A DNA stretch of 64,000 bases from Gemmatimonadota bacterium (GTDB taxonomy: Bacteria > Latescibacterota > UBA2968 > GCA-2709665): the NCBI GenBank assembly GCA_028873695.1, contig JAPPNU010000058.1:55872-119871 (forward strand). Reading direction: 5' to 3'. Made by a program: the position numbers and the translations under genes. Each line of letters begins with the position of its first letter. The stretch's first letter is position 1. The notes below the pieces were generated by a model that was given only the letters and a program-made list of their open reading frames with translations, was not told the origin of the DNA and ran no database searches. Of the stretch, positions 34,195 to 43,856 are shown piece after piece.

Positions 34195-34960
34195 GCAGGT
34201 CCGGCACGTGCTGGAGGCGGTTCGCGGAAACGAACTGGACGTCGACAGCGCAATGGATCAGTTGAAGAATCTGCCGTTCGAAGACCTGGGATTCGCGCAC
34301 GTGGACCATCACAGGGCAATGCGGCAGGGGTTTCCGGAGGTGATCTTCTGCCAGGGCAAGACCGCCGAACAGGTGGCGGAGATCGCACGACGGATTTCGG
34401 AGGCGGGCTCCACGCTTCTGGCAACCCGGGCCGACCGCGCTCACGCGGACGCCGTTCGGGCAGCGTTGCCGGGGGTGGACTACAACCCGGTCGCGAGGAC
34501 GTTGCTGTTACACGGAAGCGATCAGGAAGATATCGCCACGGCGGGCGAGGTCCTCGTCATTTCGGCGGGAACGTCCGATTTGCCGGTTGCCGAAGAGGCG
34601 GTTGTGACGGCCGGGGCGATGGGTAGCCGGGTGAAGAAGCTGTTCGACGTCGGCGTTGCGGGGATTCACCGTTTGTTCGCCTACAGGGAACAGATCGACC
34701 GGGCGGCGGCGATTGTGGTTGTGGCTGGCATGGAGGGCGCGTTGCCGTCGGTGGTGGGCGGACTCGTGGGTGTGCCCGTGATTGCGGTGCCGACCAGCGT
34801 GGGCTATGGCGCCAGTTTCGGGGGGCTGGCCGCGCTGCTGGGGACGTTGAATTCCTGTGCGCCCGGCGTGGCGGTTGTGAATATCGACAATGGATTCGGC
34901 GCGGGATTCTTTGCGGGTCTGGTCACGCGCTCGCAGGACCGCGGAGCGGGTGGATCGTAG
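34184..34960 (+). CDS. larB: LarB, nickel-pincer nucleotide cofactor biosynthesis carboxylase
   Basis: I choose TTG 34184, which has GAGGAGG 6 nt upstream; the ATG at 34166 contains that ribosome site. The roughly 258-residue product has the LarB pattern: ATRADRAH, the PurE-like STGTSD-equivalent ISAGTSDLPVAEEA, VVAGMEGALPSVVGGL and a glycine-rich PTSVGYGASFGG. LarB carboxylates nicotinic acid adenine dinucleotide in lactate racemase cofactor synthesis. No larC or larE gene is in the window. It overlaps dusB by 11 bp. Confidence 0.9.
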   Translation: MTPEQVRHVLEAVRGNELDVDSAMDQLKNLPFEDLGFAHVDHHRAMRQGFPEVIFCQGKTAEQVAEIARRISEAGSTLLATRADRAHADAVRAALPGVDYNPVARTLLLHGSDQEDIATAGEVLVISAGTSDLPVAEEAVVTAGAMGSRVKKLFDVGVAGIHRLFAYREQIDRAAAIVVVAGMEGALPSVVGGLVGVPVIAVPTSVGYGASFGGLAALLGTLNSCAPGVAVVNIDNGFGAGFFAGLVTRSQDRGAGGS

Positions 34961-34963
34961 CCG

Positions 34964-36418
34964 TTACCGGCGTCCCAGGCCGAGGCGGTTTTCCAGTGAA
35001 ACGGGGCGTCCGCGGGTATCCACGAGCGGGCGCGCCGGAAATGAGCCTTGCGTTTTGTAGCTGAGAACGACCAGAAAGAGCAGCGCGACCGGTACGGCAA
35101 GCAGGTCTGCCGGAAGGTCCGGCGCCAGATAGATGAGGCAGATCCAGGCGATAAGGCCCGTAACCATGGCCGCGAGCGCGCCGGGCAGATTGGACCGGGA
35201 CCACCAGATGCCGGCGGTGAGCGGCACGAAGAGGGTGGCGAGCAGGATCGACCACGAATTCACCATCAGCGTATAGACGGTATTGTGCGCCAGCGCGAGG
35301 TAGAGGGCGATCACGCCGAGAATCGGAACGCTGATGCGGCAGATCCTGAGAATGGAACGTTCGCCGGCGTCGGGCCGGACGAATCGGGCCAGGTCCCACC
35401 CGATCACGCTGGCCGGGGCCAGCAGGGCGCTGTCCGCGCTGCTCATCAGGGCGGACACGAGCGCGCCAAGGAATACCGCCATCGCCAGGGGTGAGAGGTA
35501 TTTCATACCCAGTTGCATCATGATTAAATCCGGGTCGGCGATATCCGGAAAGACGAGGGTCCCCGCAATGCCGAGAAAGACCGGCAGCAGCCCCACCGTG
35601 ATATAGAGCGCCCCGGCAAGATAGGCGCTGTTCTGTGCAACGGTCTCGCTCCTGCTGGAAAGGCTGCGCTGGATCAGATCCTGCCCTGCCAGATTCCCGA
35701 GTCCGATGACCAGCCAGTCCCGGGCGTACGCGAACCAGCCGGGCGCGCCGGCATCCCGGGGATAGAGGTAGAACCGGTCTTCGGGGATGCGTGCGCTGAT
35801 GGCCGACCAGCCTCCCATATCGTTCAGCAGCAGCGGCGTGATGACCAGGAGCCCCACCGTCAATACGGCAACCTGGATGAAGTCCGTCAGCGTGACGGCC
35901 CACATGCCCCCCGCGGTCGTGTACACCAGGACGATAGCCGCGCCGATACAGATGCCCACCGTGGGATCGATTCCGGTAAGCGACTGGATGACGCGCCCGA
36001 AGGCGACCATGAGGGACGCCACCCAGCCCAGATACGCGGGAATGGTACACAGTGCGGCCAGAGCGCCCGCCGAAGGCCCGAAGCGGCTTTCGAAAAACCC
36101 CGCGATGGTCGTCAGGCCCATCCTGCGCATGACCCTGACGTAGAAAAGGCCCGCCAGGAAAAGGCAGAGGGCCGCGCCGAACGGATCGGCGATGACGCCC
36201 GGAAAACCCTTCTTGTAAGCCTCGCTTGCGGCGCCGATGACGATCCCGCCCCCGAACCACGTGGCCGCCAGGGTCCCCGTGGCCAGCCAGATGCCCAGCC
36301 TCCGGCCCGCAACGATGAAATCCGCGGAACCCTTGATCCGCCGGCCGGCGTACAGTCCCACTGCGAGCGTCAGCAGGACGTAGACCGAAAGACCCAGGAT
36401 AATTGGAAGGTTGGCCAT
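34964..36418 (-). CDS. Sodium:solute symporter (SSS family)
   Basis: ATG 36418 gives 484 residues. About 13 hydrophobic segments are visible. Family signposts include YAGRRIKGSADFIVAGRRLG near the N-terminus, ATWFGGGIVIGAASEAYKKG, GMWAVTLTDFIQVAVL and LVSALMSSADSALLAPASV, the last holding the predicted sodium-site serines. It imports an organic solute with sodium. It lies 59 bp downstream of the P1 peptidase gene on the same strand and may take up the peptidase's product. Confidence 0.9.
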   Translation of the reverse strand: MANLPIILGLSVYVLLTLAVGLYAGRRIKGSADFIVAGRRLGIWLATGTLAATWFGGGIVIGAASEAYKKGFPGVIADPFGAALCLFLAGLFYVRVMRRMGLTTIAGFFESRFGPSAGALAALCTIPAYLGWVASLMVAFGRVIQSLTGIDPTVGICIGAAIVLVYTTAGGMWAVTLTDFIQVAVLTVGLLVITPLLLNDMGGWSAISARIPEDRFYLYPRDAGAPGWFAYARDWLVIGLGNLAGQDLIQRSLSSRSETVAQNSAYLAGALYITVGLLPVFLGIAGTLVFPDIADPDLIMMQLGMKYLSPLAMAVFLGALVSALMSSADSALLAPASVIGWDLARFVRPDAGERSILRICRISVPILGVIALYLALAHNTVYTLMVNSWSILLATLFVPLTAGIWWSRSNLPGALAAMVTGLIAWICLIYLAPDLPADLLAVPVALLFLVVLSYKTQGSFPARPLVDTRGRPVSLENRLGLGRR

Positions 36419-36477
36419 GGCGTAAGTCAGTATCTGGATTCCGTGGATGATTGTAACGACGCGTTGAAGATCCCGGT

Positions 36478-37629
36478 TTACTTGATCCGGTTGTGCTGTT
36501 TCATAATCTCGACCAGTCGATCCACGGGAATTCCAGGCATCGTCCTGTTGTCCCGTCCGGTCATGGCGTCCGCGGCGCAAAGCGCGTTGACGATGGCTTC
36601 CTCTGTCGCCTCGACCGTGGCCTGCAGGAGCGGGTTGAGGCGGTGGTCGCGCAGTGTATGTACGGTATCCACCATCGCCGGGTCCCGCGGGATGCGGCGC
36701 GACGTGGAGAACGCGAGCGCGAGGTCGCCGCTGCTGGTCCTGGAAAAGGTGCCGGTGCGGCTCATGCCCAGCGCGGACCGTTTGCAGAGCCGCCGAAGCT
36801 GAACCGGGATCAGCGGCGCATCGGTGGCGATGATGATGACAATGGATCCGTCACGAGTCGGTTTACGCGGCGCGACCGGAAGATGCCGTCCCACGGGAAC
36901 GCCGTCGATGACCAGGTTGGGACGGCGACCGCAGTTTGCCACGACAAGCACGCCCAGGGTATAGGCGCCCTGGGCACTGTCAAGTACACGCGATGCGGTT
37001 CCGATGCCGGCCTTGAAGCCGTATGCGCGCATGCCGGTGCCGGCGCCCACCGACCCTTCCGAAACCTGTCCGCCCGCCGCGGATTCAATTGCCCGGATGA
37101 CGTGTTCCTCTTTCACGTGGCGGCCCGCAATGTCGTTGAGGCCGCCGTCGTAACATTCGGCCACGACGGGAAGAGGCACACGCCCCGGATTCTGCTGGAG
37201 CATATAGGCCACAACGCCGCTGTACCCTTCGCCGACGCTCAGCGTGTTCGTGACGACCACGGGCACCTCCAGCAGGCCCCGCTCGTTGATCCATTCCATG
37301 CCCGTCATCTCGCCGTTGCCGTTGAGCGCTTCCGCCGCGGCGAAGACCTGGTTCAGATAGACGTCGTCGGGGTGCGGAACCACCGCGGTGACACCCGTGC
37401 GGACGGGTCCCTTTCCGACAACCAGTTCCCCCTCGCCGCTGATCAGGGTGACGTGCCCCACGCCCACGCCGGAGACGTCCGTGATGGCGTTGTGCGGGCC
37501 CGGCGCAAGCGTGCCGATGCGGATACCGAGATCTCGTGCGCGGGGCCGTTGGGCATCTGCGGCGCCGGTGCAGAGCGCCAGGCTGAGAAGCATGGGTATC
37601 GATCGCCGCAGGTTCGTATAAAGATCCAT
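36478..37629 (-). CDS. P1 family (DmpA-type) self-cleaving aminopeptidase, exported
   Basis: The 383-residue precursor starts with a signal peptide (IPMLLSLALCTGAADA). The DmpA/BapA fold markers are present: the VGAGTGMRAYGFKAGIGTAS segment, LGVLVVANCG, and the autocleavage and nucleophile site G261-S262 in RDGSIVIIIATDAPL. Family members act on N-terminal L- or D-amino acids or beta-peptides after splitting into two chains. The signal sequence places it in the periplasm. The symporter gene follows. Confidence 0.88.
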   Translation of the reverse strand: MDLYTNLRRSIPMLLSLALCTGAADAQRPRARDLGIRIGTLAPGPHNAITDVSGVGVGHVTLISGEGELVVGKGPVRTGVTAVVPHPDDVYLNQVFAAAEALNGNGEMTGMEWINERGLLEVPVVVTNTLSVGEGYSGVVAYMLQQNPGRVPLPVVAECYDGGLNDIAGRHVKEEHVIRAIESAAGGQVSEGSVGAGTGMRAYGFKAGIGTASRVLDSAQGAYTLGVLVVANCGRRPNLVIDGVPVGRHLPVAPRKPTRDGSIVIIIATDAPLIPVQLRRLCKRSALGMSRTGTFSRTSSGDLALAFSTSRRIPRDPAMVDTVHTLRDHRLNPLLQATVEATEEAIVNALCAADAMTGRDNRTMPGIPVDRLVEIMKQHNRIK

Positions 37630-37677
37630 ATCGCTTGGCTGGGAGTGCGGTAAGGCGAAAGGCCGGTTGTCGGACGC

Positions 37678-38931
37678 TCAACGGACCCGAAACACCGATC
37701 GGGAAAAGAAGCCGCCGATCGTCGATCCCACCCGGCTGGCGGGGTGCGTCCTGCCTTTCCAGACGAAACTTCCGAATGTCCCGAACAACCCCACCAGGAC
37801 CGTGTATGGAATCTGTACGAGTTCCCATACAGGCAATACGGGGAGGAGGTCCGTCCGTCCGAAGCGCCGGGCGCCTCGCCATACCACGCCCAGGTCCGCC
37901 AGCGTCTTGACTGCCAGGCACGACAGGGGTAGGCCGACAGCGGCTTCCACTGCTCCGATGACAATTCCGGACGGGATGAGGAGGTTGATCAGAAAGACAT
38001 TTGCGAGATAGACGAAGAAGACGGGATTCAACGACGCCATTCTCCGGGCGTTCGACGCCCATCGCCGCCGCTGGGTCCAGAGACCGGCCATCGATTCCGC
38101 CCTTCGTGTGCTGACAAAGGTATGCGGGTGGTCTGAAAATGCGATTCTTGCACCGGCCCTTCGAAACAACTGAAGGAGGAGAACGTCGTCGCCGGAAGGA
38201 CAACGGGCGATTTTCTCGAAGCCGCCAACCTTTTCGAAAAGCGCCTTCCGGTAAGCGAAATTCTGTCCCGATGCGGCCAGCGGCGCCCCGAGATTGGCCG
38301 CGCCCGCCGACGCGGACATCAGGGCGAGAAAGTCGAAGGCCTGGAGTCGCTCCGCCGGCGTGAGCGGTTCACCGGCATTTCTTACCTGCGAGAATCCGAT
38401 GACGACGTCGGCGCCGTTCTCGAGTTGCGATACCATGCCCGAAATCCAGGTAGCCGGAACCGAACAGTCCGCGTCTGTTGTCAGAATGACGCGCCCGCGC
38501 GCGGCCCGGATGCCTTCTGAAAGGGGCCGTTTCTTTGCGGCCATGTGTTGAAAGGCGTCGGTGGATTCGATACACCGGACGTTGGGATAAGCCCTTGCGA
38601 AACCCGTCGCGATTTGCATCGTCCCGTCCGTCGAACCGTCGTCGACGACCAGGACTTCGCAGCGGTCGGCGGGATAGGACTGGCTGACCAATCCCTGGAG
38701 GCATTCGCCGATGAAGCCGGCTTCGTTCCTGGCCGCAATGACGACGGATACGAACGGAAAGGCGTTGGCGGGAACGGGCCGGGGCCTTCGGCGCAGGCCG
38801 ACCAGAAACGCCAGGGCGGCGCCCAGGTAGACTGCCGTCGATATCAGCAGAAACGCATGGACAAGAGACGTAATCACGGATATCCGCGGTTGGCAGTGTG
38901 TTGTATCGGCCCGATACGGGAACGGCGCCAA
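37678..38931 (-). CDS. Membrane-anchored family 2 glycosyltransferase
   Basis: The 417-residue product has an N-terminal membrane helix, a GT2 catalytic domain (VVDDGS, TTDADC with the DxD-like site, SGDDVLL) and a QRRRW acceptor motif, then three to four membrane helices. The annotated ATG is the longest option; a GTG about 18 codons later, just before the first helix, is also possible. It probably transfers a sugar to a lipid on the inner membrane. It belongs to a minus-strand cluster with a radical SAM enzyme and a second GT2. Confidence 0.85.
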   Translation of the reverse strand: MAPFPYRADTTHCQPRISVITSLVHAFLLISTAVYLGAALAFLVGLRRRPRPVPANAFPFVSVVIAARNEAGFIGECLQGLVSQSYPADRCEVLVVDDGSTDGTMQIATGFARAYPNVRCIESTDAFQHMAAKKRPLSEGIRAARGRVILTTDADCSVPATWISGMVSQLENGADVVIGFSQVRNAGEPLTPAERLQAFDFLALMSASAGAANLGAPLAASGQNFAYRKALFEKVGGFEKIARCPSGDDVLLLQLFRRAGARIAFSDHPHTFVSTRRAESMAGLWTQRRRWASNARRMASLNPVFFVYLANVFLINLLIPSGIVIGAVEAAVGLPLSCLAVKTLADLGVVWRGARRFGRTDLLPVLPVWELVQIPYTVLVGLFGTFGSFVWKGRTHPASRVGSTIGGFFSRSVFRVR

Positions 38932-38965
38932 TAGACGGTTTTCGACGCCAGGATGCTCGATCCTG

Positions 38966-40021
38966 CTACTTCACCTCTTCGATATCGTAGAACATGCCCT
39001 TGATGCCTTCCGAACAATTGTTGCAGATGGGTACTGCGGACCGGTCCTTGAGGATGGCATTTCTGAAGCCGTTATATGCCTCCCCGGACCAGACGCTGTC
39101 GAAGTCCCGGTCTTCAAGGACGTTGCCCAGACCGTAATGCACGTCTTTGTCGAAACAGCACGGAGACACGGCTCCGTCCCAGTTGACAACGGTACTGTAC
39201 CACAGGTGCCTGCAGGAATTCGTGATTTTGCCGTTCATCGTCAGCCGGTCCGCGTCGTAAAGATAACGGCTGTAGGATTCGTCTTCGGGAAGGAAATGTT
39301 CCGCTTCCGCATCTGTATAAACCTGGGCCGTTTTCAGCGAGAGACGGTCCACGCCCAGTTCCCGTGCGAGGTTCCGGGCGGCGTCGATCTCGGCCTCGTT
39401 GTGCTTGAAGATGATGAACTGCAGGTGGATCACCGGATGATCCGCATTCAGTGCCTTCTTGGCCGTACTCAGAAGGCGGATCCCGTCCAGGACCCGGTCG
39501 AAATTTCCGCCCACCCGGTATTTGACGTAGGATTCCGGGGTCACGCCGTCCAGGGAAACCACGATTTCGTCGAGACCGGAGGTGACGATATCCTCGGCGT
39601 CGCTTCGGCTGCGTATGTAGTGGACGTTGGTGCTGGTGATGGTGGGTACGTTGTGCGCTTTCGCCAGACGGACCATGTCGGTCAGCCGCTTGTTGATGAA
39701 GGGTTCGCCCTGGTTCCACAGCATCAGCAGCAGAAGGTCCTTTGCCTGTTCCTTGAAGATCCGTTTGAAGGCCTCGAATTCCATCGTACCCCGCGGCCGT
39801 GTCAACCCCCCGTTCCCGGATGGACACAGCGGGCATTTGAGGTTGCAGAGGTTGGTGGGCTCGAGCATCAGGACGAAGGGGCGTCCCATGCGGATATCGC
39901 GGCCGGCCAGGCGGGAGAGCATGTACGAGGATACGACCTTGGCCGCGTTCCAGACCCGCCGTACCGTCAGCGTCCGATGATAGCGCGCAACGGTTCCGGG
40001 CAACAGTCTGAGTGAAAGCAT
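38966..40021 (-). CDS. Radical SAM/SPASM domain protein
   Basis: The 351-residue product has the radical SAM cluster motif C59-x3-C63-x2-C66 (NLCNLKCPLC) after a basic helical N-terminus, and a C-terminal SPASM-like region with CRHLWYSTVVNWDGAVSPCC and later CNNC. Such proteins bind extra Fe-S clusters and modify peptides, lipids or sugars by radical chemistry. It lies 3 bp after one GT2 gene and 34 bp before the other, which suggests a shared role in building a lipid or cell-surface glycan. The substrate is unknown. Confidence 0.88.
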   Translation of the reverse strand: MLSLRLLPGTVARYHRTLTVRRVWNAAKVVSSYMLSRLAGRDIRMGRPFVLMLEPTNLCNLKCPLCPSGNGGLTRPRGTMEFEAFKRIFKEQAKDLLLLMLWNQGEPFINKRLTDMVRLAKAHNVPTITSTNVHYIRSRSDAEDIVTSGLDEIVVSLDGVTPESYVKYRVGGNFDRVLDGIRLLSTAKKALNADHPVIHLQFIIFKHNEAEIDAARNLARELGVDRLSLKTAQVYTDAEAEHFLPEDESYSRYLYDADRLTMNGKITNSCRHLWYSTVVNWDGAVSPCCFDKDVHYGLGNVLEDRDFDSVWSGEAYNGFRNAILKDRSAVPICNNCSEGIKGMFYDIEEVK

Positions 40022-40023
40022 AT

Positions 40024-41112
40024 CTACTTCCAGCGGGAGGGCGCCAGTGCGCCTGCGGCGCAGATGACAACCACGTAGGGTACGGAAATCAGTTCAAGGA
40101 GCGGAAGTAACCGGAGGATCTTCCGCGCGTTGAAACGGCGGGCGGCTCTGGCAAGCAGCAGCCAGTCGGCGAGTAATTTCGCCGCAACCATCACACCGAA
40201 CGGTACGCGGAACGCCGGGTGATGCCACGCGAGGAAAGGCGCCGCGGCGAGAGCCACGTGGAATATATAGACACACGCGGCCACAAGCAAGACTGAATAT
40301 CCATAATGGACCGCCTTCGACTGATAGCGAACCTGGCGGCGGAAGAGCCCGTCGGTATGGGGTTTTGAATCCACCCTGGCATCGGGGTTGAACCGGATAC
40401 GCCAGGCCGTCCGGGTGGCGATGCGCCGCATCAGCAGGACGTCGTCCCCGCCGCGTATATGACCGATGGGTCCGAAGCCGCCGGCATCGTGAAAGACCGC
40501 CCTGCGGTACGCCAGATTGCGCCCGGAACACGTCAGCGGAAGACCAAGGCCCATGCTTCCCGCCGCGAGTGTGGAAACCACGAGGCTCTGCAGGGCGAGC
40601 AATCTGGACAGAAGCCCTTTTCCCGGCAGAAGAGGCGCGTATCCGGCGACCATGCCGACGTCGGTGTCGAAGGCGCGGACCGTGGCAGCGATCCAGTCGG
40701 AGGAGGGGATACAGTCGGCATCGGTCGTGAGGATGATCTCCCCGGCGCCGGATCGGATACCCGCGACCAGCGCGTTCTTTTTCGGGCAGACGACCACACC
40801 TTCCGTAACCCGTACGACCTTGAGACCGGGAATACGATCCGACCACGCGAGAGCCCGGCGGGCGGTATCGTCGGTTGAACGGTCGTCGACGACGATGATT
40901 TCGGTAAGTTCGTGCGGGTAGCTCTGTTCGGCGAGTGCCGCCAGGCAACCGTCGATGCGATGGGCTTCGTTACGGGCGGGAATGACGATTGAAACGTCAG
41001 GGGATTCCACGCTGTTGCCGGGCGTCAATCTTCTCAGGCCCCGATGGATGGCGCCGGCGACGATAACGTAGACCAGGCAGAGGAGATAGGAGACGAATGC
41101 CAGCGCTTCCAT
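40024..41112 (-). CDS. Membrane-anchored family 2 glycosyltransferase
   Basis: The 362-residue product mirrors the GT2 at 37678: N-terminal membrane helix, VSIVIPARNEAHRIDG, IVVDDRSTDDT, ILTTDADC, RGGDDVLLMRR, an RRQVRYQSKA acceptor segment, then C-terminal membrane helices. The two are paralogues flanking the radical SAM gene. It is the first gene of the three-gene cluster and is separated from the upstream TIM-barrel gene by 8 bp. Confidence 0.87.
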   Translation of the reverse strand: MEALAFVSYLLCLVYVIVAGAIHRGLRRLTPGNSVESPDVSIVIPARNEAHRIDGCLAALAEQSYPHELTEIIVVDDRSTDDTARRALAWSDRIPGLKVVRVTEGVVVCPKKNALVAGIRSGAGEIILTTDADCIPSSDWIAATVRAFDTDVGMVAGYAPLLPGKGLLSRLLALQSLVVSTLAAGSMGLGLPLTCSGRNLAYRRAVFHDAGGFGPIGHIRGGDDVLLMRRIATRTAWRIRFNPDARVDSKPHTDGLFRRQVRYQSKAVHYGYSVLLVAACVYIFHVALAAAPFLAWHHPAFRVPFGVMVAAKLLADWLLLARAARRFNARKILRLLPLLELISVPYVVVICAAGALAPSRWK

Positions 41113-41120
41113 CGTGGCCG

Positions 41121-42302
41121 TCAGTTTTCGCAGGCGCGGCGCGCATCGCCGATGCTCTGCTTGATCCAGGCCAGATTGGCGGGCGGCATGATACCGTAAT
41201 TGTAGAACGAAAAGCGGCGGATGCCCAGATCCAGCGCGCGTTTGACGCCCGCGCTGAGTGTCGCAGCGTCCGGAGAAGCGGGAGGATAGGCCTGGAGGCC
41301 CACCACGAGTTGCCGCGGATTCTTCAGGTCGGGCACAATCTCGGAAATGGCCGCCCCGATCCGGTCGGCGTCCGGCGTATAGGCGAGGGTTTCCGCGTAA
41401 TCCGCGATTTCCGCGAGGCGTGAGCGGTTGATCGCCGCGTTAAACCGGTCGCCCATAAAAATGGAGGAGACGTGGACGCCGGCGGCGGCCTTCACCTCTT
41501 CCAGCAGGCTCGCGACCACCTCGTCGCGCATCCGGACGAATGGCTCGAGTTGCGGCACGGCGGCGATGAGTTCCTCACGGGATTCCGCAGGCGGTTTGCC
41601 GGATGCCAGCGTTTGGCGCAATCTGATTTCTACGGACCGCGAAAGGGCGTCGGGGTCCAGGCCACTCGCTTTCGCCCTCGTCCGACAGGCGTCGCAGAAG
41701 CAAAGGGAGAGCAGCATCCGGCCGCCGGGTCCGAGATCGACGCCGTGTTTGACGTGATAGTGGGTGTGTCCGAACCCGCCGTAGGAGAGAGATTCGCATT
41801 CGAGGAGGGCGATGCCGTAGTTTGCCACGAGGTCTCTGGCCAGCGCGGCGGCGAAGGCGCGCACACCGGGATTGGCCGGGCAGAGCCAGGACGTGCTGAC
41901 GTCTCCGGTACAGGTGACTTCGGCGCATTCCGGATGGCGCCCCGCCTGGAATGAATTGTGGAGGAATACCGTCCAGGCGATGAGTTCGATTCCGGCGCCG
42001 GCCGCGGCTTCGGCGGCGTCGGCGTACCAGTTTTCCCCGCCCATCAGGGGGCTGGCGTGTGGTTTTATGGGCGTATCGGCATACAGGTCTGCGTCCGGCC
42101 GAAAATAAACGGCGGCCTGCGGGATCTGGAGGAGCACCTGTTTCGGAGAATGGGGGCGCAGCATCTCGAAGGTATGGTACGCCGAGGCCAGGCTGATTCC
42201 GTCCAGACCGACGTCGTCCCGGAGCTGTTTTGCGATGGCCCTGGCGTCGCCGTCGGCCAGGTCCCACGGATAGGTCCAGAGGGTTGTGTGAAGGTCGGGC
42301 AA
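41121..42302 (-). CDS. Predicted TIM-barrel glycosidase-like protein, unassigned
   Basis: The 393-residue product reads like a TIM barrel of the uncharacterised glycosyl-hydrolase-like group. WTYPWDLADG comes at the start, then GIELIAWTVFLHNS, a CECES-like strand end (ALLECESLSYGG), a cysteine cluster CFCDACRTRAK, and FYNYGIMPPANLAWI near the end. The CFC-x2-C element is typical of several family-10-like hydrolases of uncultured bacteria. No signal peptide is seen. The catalytic residues and substrate are not assigned. Confidence 0.6.
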   Translation of the reverse strand: MPDLHTTLWTYPWDLADGDARAIAKQLRDDVGLDGISLASAYHTFEMLRPHSPKQVLLQIPQAAVYFRPDADLYADTPIKPHASPLMGGENWYADAAEAAAGAGIELIAWTVFLHNSFQAGRHPECAEVTCTGDVSTSWLCPANPGVRAFAAALARDLVANYGIALLECESLSYGGFGHTHYHVKHGVDLGPGGRMLLSLCFCDACRTRAKASGLDPDALSRSVEIRLRQTLASGKPPAESREELIAAVPQLEPFVRMRDEVVASLLEEVKAAAGVHVSSIFMGDRFNAAINRSRLAEIADYAETLAYTPDADRIGAAISEIVPDLKNPRQLVVGLQAYPPASPDAATLSAGVKRALDLGIRRFSFYNYGIMPPANLAWIKQSIGDARRACEN

Positions 42303-42456
42303 TTCAGACTCTCCTGGCGCAGATGGTATGCACCGTGAAAAGGCAATTCATCGTACCGTCGACGGGACGGACACCCGTCGGTCCACAATGCGTTGATAGT
42401 ACCAACTGTTTAAGGCGATTGCAAGGATTTCTTCTCCGGTCTTACGTCTTCCCGGT

Positions 42457-43599
42457 TTATATATACCCCGTCGAGCCATCAGGCCGGACGGGCGCCGTGC
42501 GCTGCCAGTGGGGCGGGTCTGAATCCGCAAGCGCGTCTTCGTTCACTTCGATTCCCAACCCCGGACGGTCCCTGAGTTCCAGGTATCCGTCCACCGGCAG
42601 GTAGGGGTCCGGGACGAAATCCATCCACGTCGAGCCCACGGGAATGACATATTCGAGGATCTTGAAGTTGTGCGTCGCAGCGGCGAAGTGCACGTTGACC
42701 GCCGTGGCGATCGGTCCCATCGGATTGTGCGGCGCGATGGTGACGTAATGGGCTTCCGCGATGGCCGCGATCTTGCGCATTTCCAGAAGCCCACCGCAGA
42801 CGCAGACATCCGGCTGGATGATGTCGGCGGCCCTGGCGGCGATGAGATTCAGGAACTCGAAGCGCGCGTAGAGACATTCTCCCGTCGCCAGCGGCACCTG
42901 CATCTGCTGCCGCAGTTGCTGCCAGGCTGGGATGTGTTCGGGTCTGAGGGGTTCTTCATAGAACAGGGGGTCGTAGGGAGCCAGCGCGTTGGCGAGTTGC
43001 AGGGCCCTGACCGGTTCGAAAATCTTCGCGTGTGGATCGAATGCGAATTCCCAATCGTCGGGGGTGTGTTTTCGGAGGCTCTCGAAATACTCGCCGGCGG
43101 CCGCGCAGACCCGGCCCCATCGATTCGCGTCGGGATTCAGCAAAAAGGGGCTGGTCTTGAACGCCGTGAATCCCCATTTGTCGTTCAATCGATGCGCGCC
43201 TTCCGCCGCGACCTCTCCGGTCGGGCCGCCGCAGCTCTGGTAGACCCGTACCCGGTCTCGCAGGTTGCCGCCAAGAAGCATATACACGGGTACGCTCGCG
43301 GCTTTTCCGCTGATATCCCAGAGCGCGTGCTCGATGCCGGAAATGGCGGCGAGGCCAGTACCACCCGCGGGAAAACGAAACTGCTGATGAATCTTCATCA
43401 TCAGGTACTCGATGCGGCGGGGATCTTCGCCGACAAGCCACGTGGCGACGTAGTCGACGATGGGCTCGATGGAGAGGTCCGGGCCGATGGAATAGGCTTC
43501 GCCCCATCCGTAGAGGCCCTCGTCGGTTTCGACTTTGACGAGCGCACGGGGACGGTTGCTGTAGGTTACGAGGAAGGTCTTTACCGCGGTGATTTTCAT
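42457..43599 (-). CDS. Mandelate racemase/muconate lactonizing enzyme family protein
   Basis: ATG 43599 gives 380 residues and overlaps the stop of the XRE gene in an ATGA arrangement. AAAGGAGAG lies about 9 nt upstream. Enolase-superfamily metal ligands are visible: D188 in FDPHAK, E215 in YEEPL and E241 in TGECLY. H291 in APHNP is the catalytic base candidate of the glucarate/galactonate dehydratase-like branch. It probably dehydrates or epimerises an acid sugar. The regulator in front may control it. Confidence 0.9.
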   Translation of the reverse strand: MKITAVKTFLVTYSNRPRALVKVETDEGLYGWGEAYSIGPDLSIEPIVDYVATWLVGEDPRRIEYLMMKIHQQFRFPAGGTGLAAISGIEHALWDISGKAASVPVYMLLGGNLRDRVRVYQSCGGPTGEVAAEGAHRLNDKWGFTAFKTSPFLLNPDANRWGRVCAAAGEYFESLRKHTPDDWEFAFDPHAKIFEPVRALQLANALAPYDPLFYEEPLRPEHIPAWQQLRQQMQVPLATGECLYARFEFLNLIAARAADIIQPDVCVCGGLLEMRKIAAIAEAHYVTIAPHNPMGPIATAVNVHFAAATHNFKILEYVIPVGSTWMDFVPDPYLPVDGYLELRDRPGLGIEVNEDALADSDPPHWQRTAPVRPDGSTGYI

Positions 43600-43856
43600 G
43601 GTGGCAACTCTCCTTTTTTCGGGGATTCGGATCCGGGGTCGGATTCGGGATTGTACCGAAAGAGATCGCCGGGCGTGCATTCGAGCGCCTGACAGAGAGA
43701 TTCGATCGTCGCCAGGTCTATCCGCTTCGCCCGGTTGTTGAAGATGGCCGAGACAGTATTGGCCTGAAGCCCCGTCAACATGGCGATTTCGGAGATCCTG
43801 TACGGACGGTCGGGGCCCCTTTCGGCCATGAGAACGTGAAGTTGGAATCTCAACAT
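43596..43856 (-). CDS. XRE-family HTH transcriptional regulator
   Basis: The 86-residue protein is one Cro/C1-type helix-turn-helix: YRISEIAMLTGLQANTVSAI followed by IDLATIESLCQALECTPGDLF, then a short polar tail. Its stop overlaps the start of the enolase-family gene, so the two are translationally coupled. A very AT-rich upstream region (about 43915-43985) is the likely promoter and operator. Confidence 0.88.
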   Translation of the reverse strand: MLRFQLHVLMAERGPDRPYRISEIAMLTGLQANTVSAIFNNRAKRIDLATIESLCQALECTPGDLFRYNPESDPGSESPKKGELPP

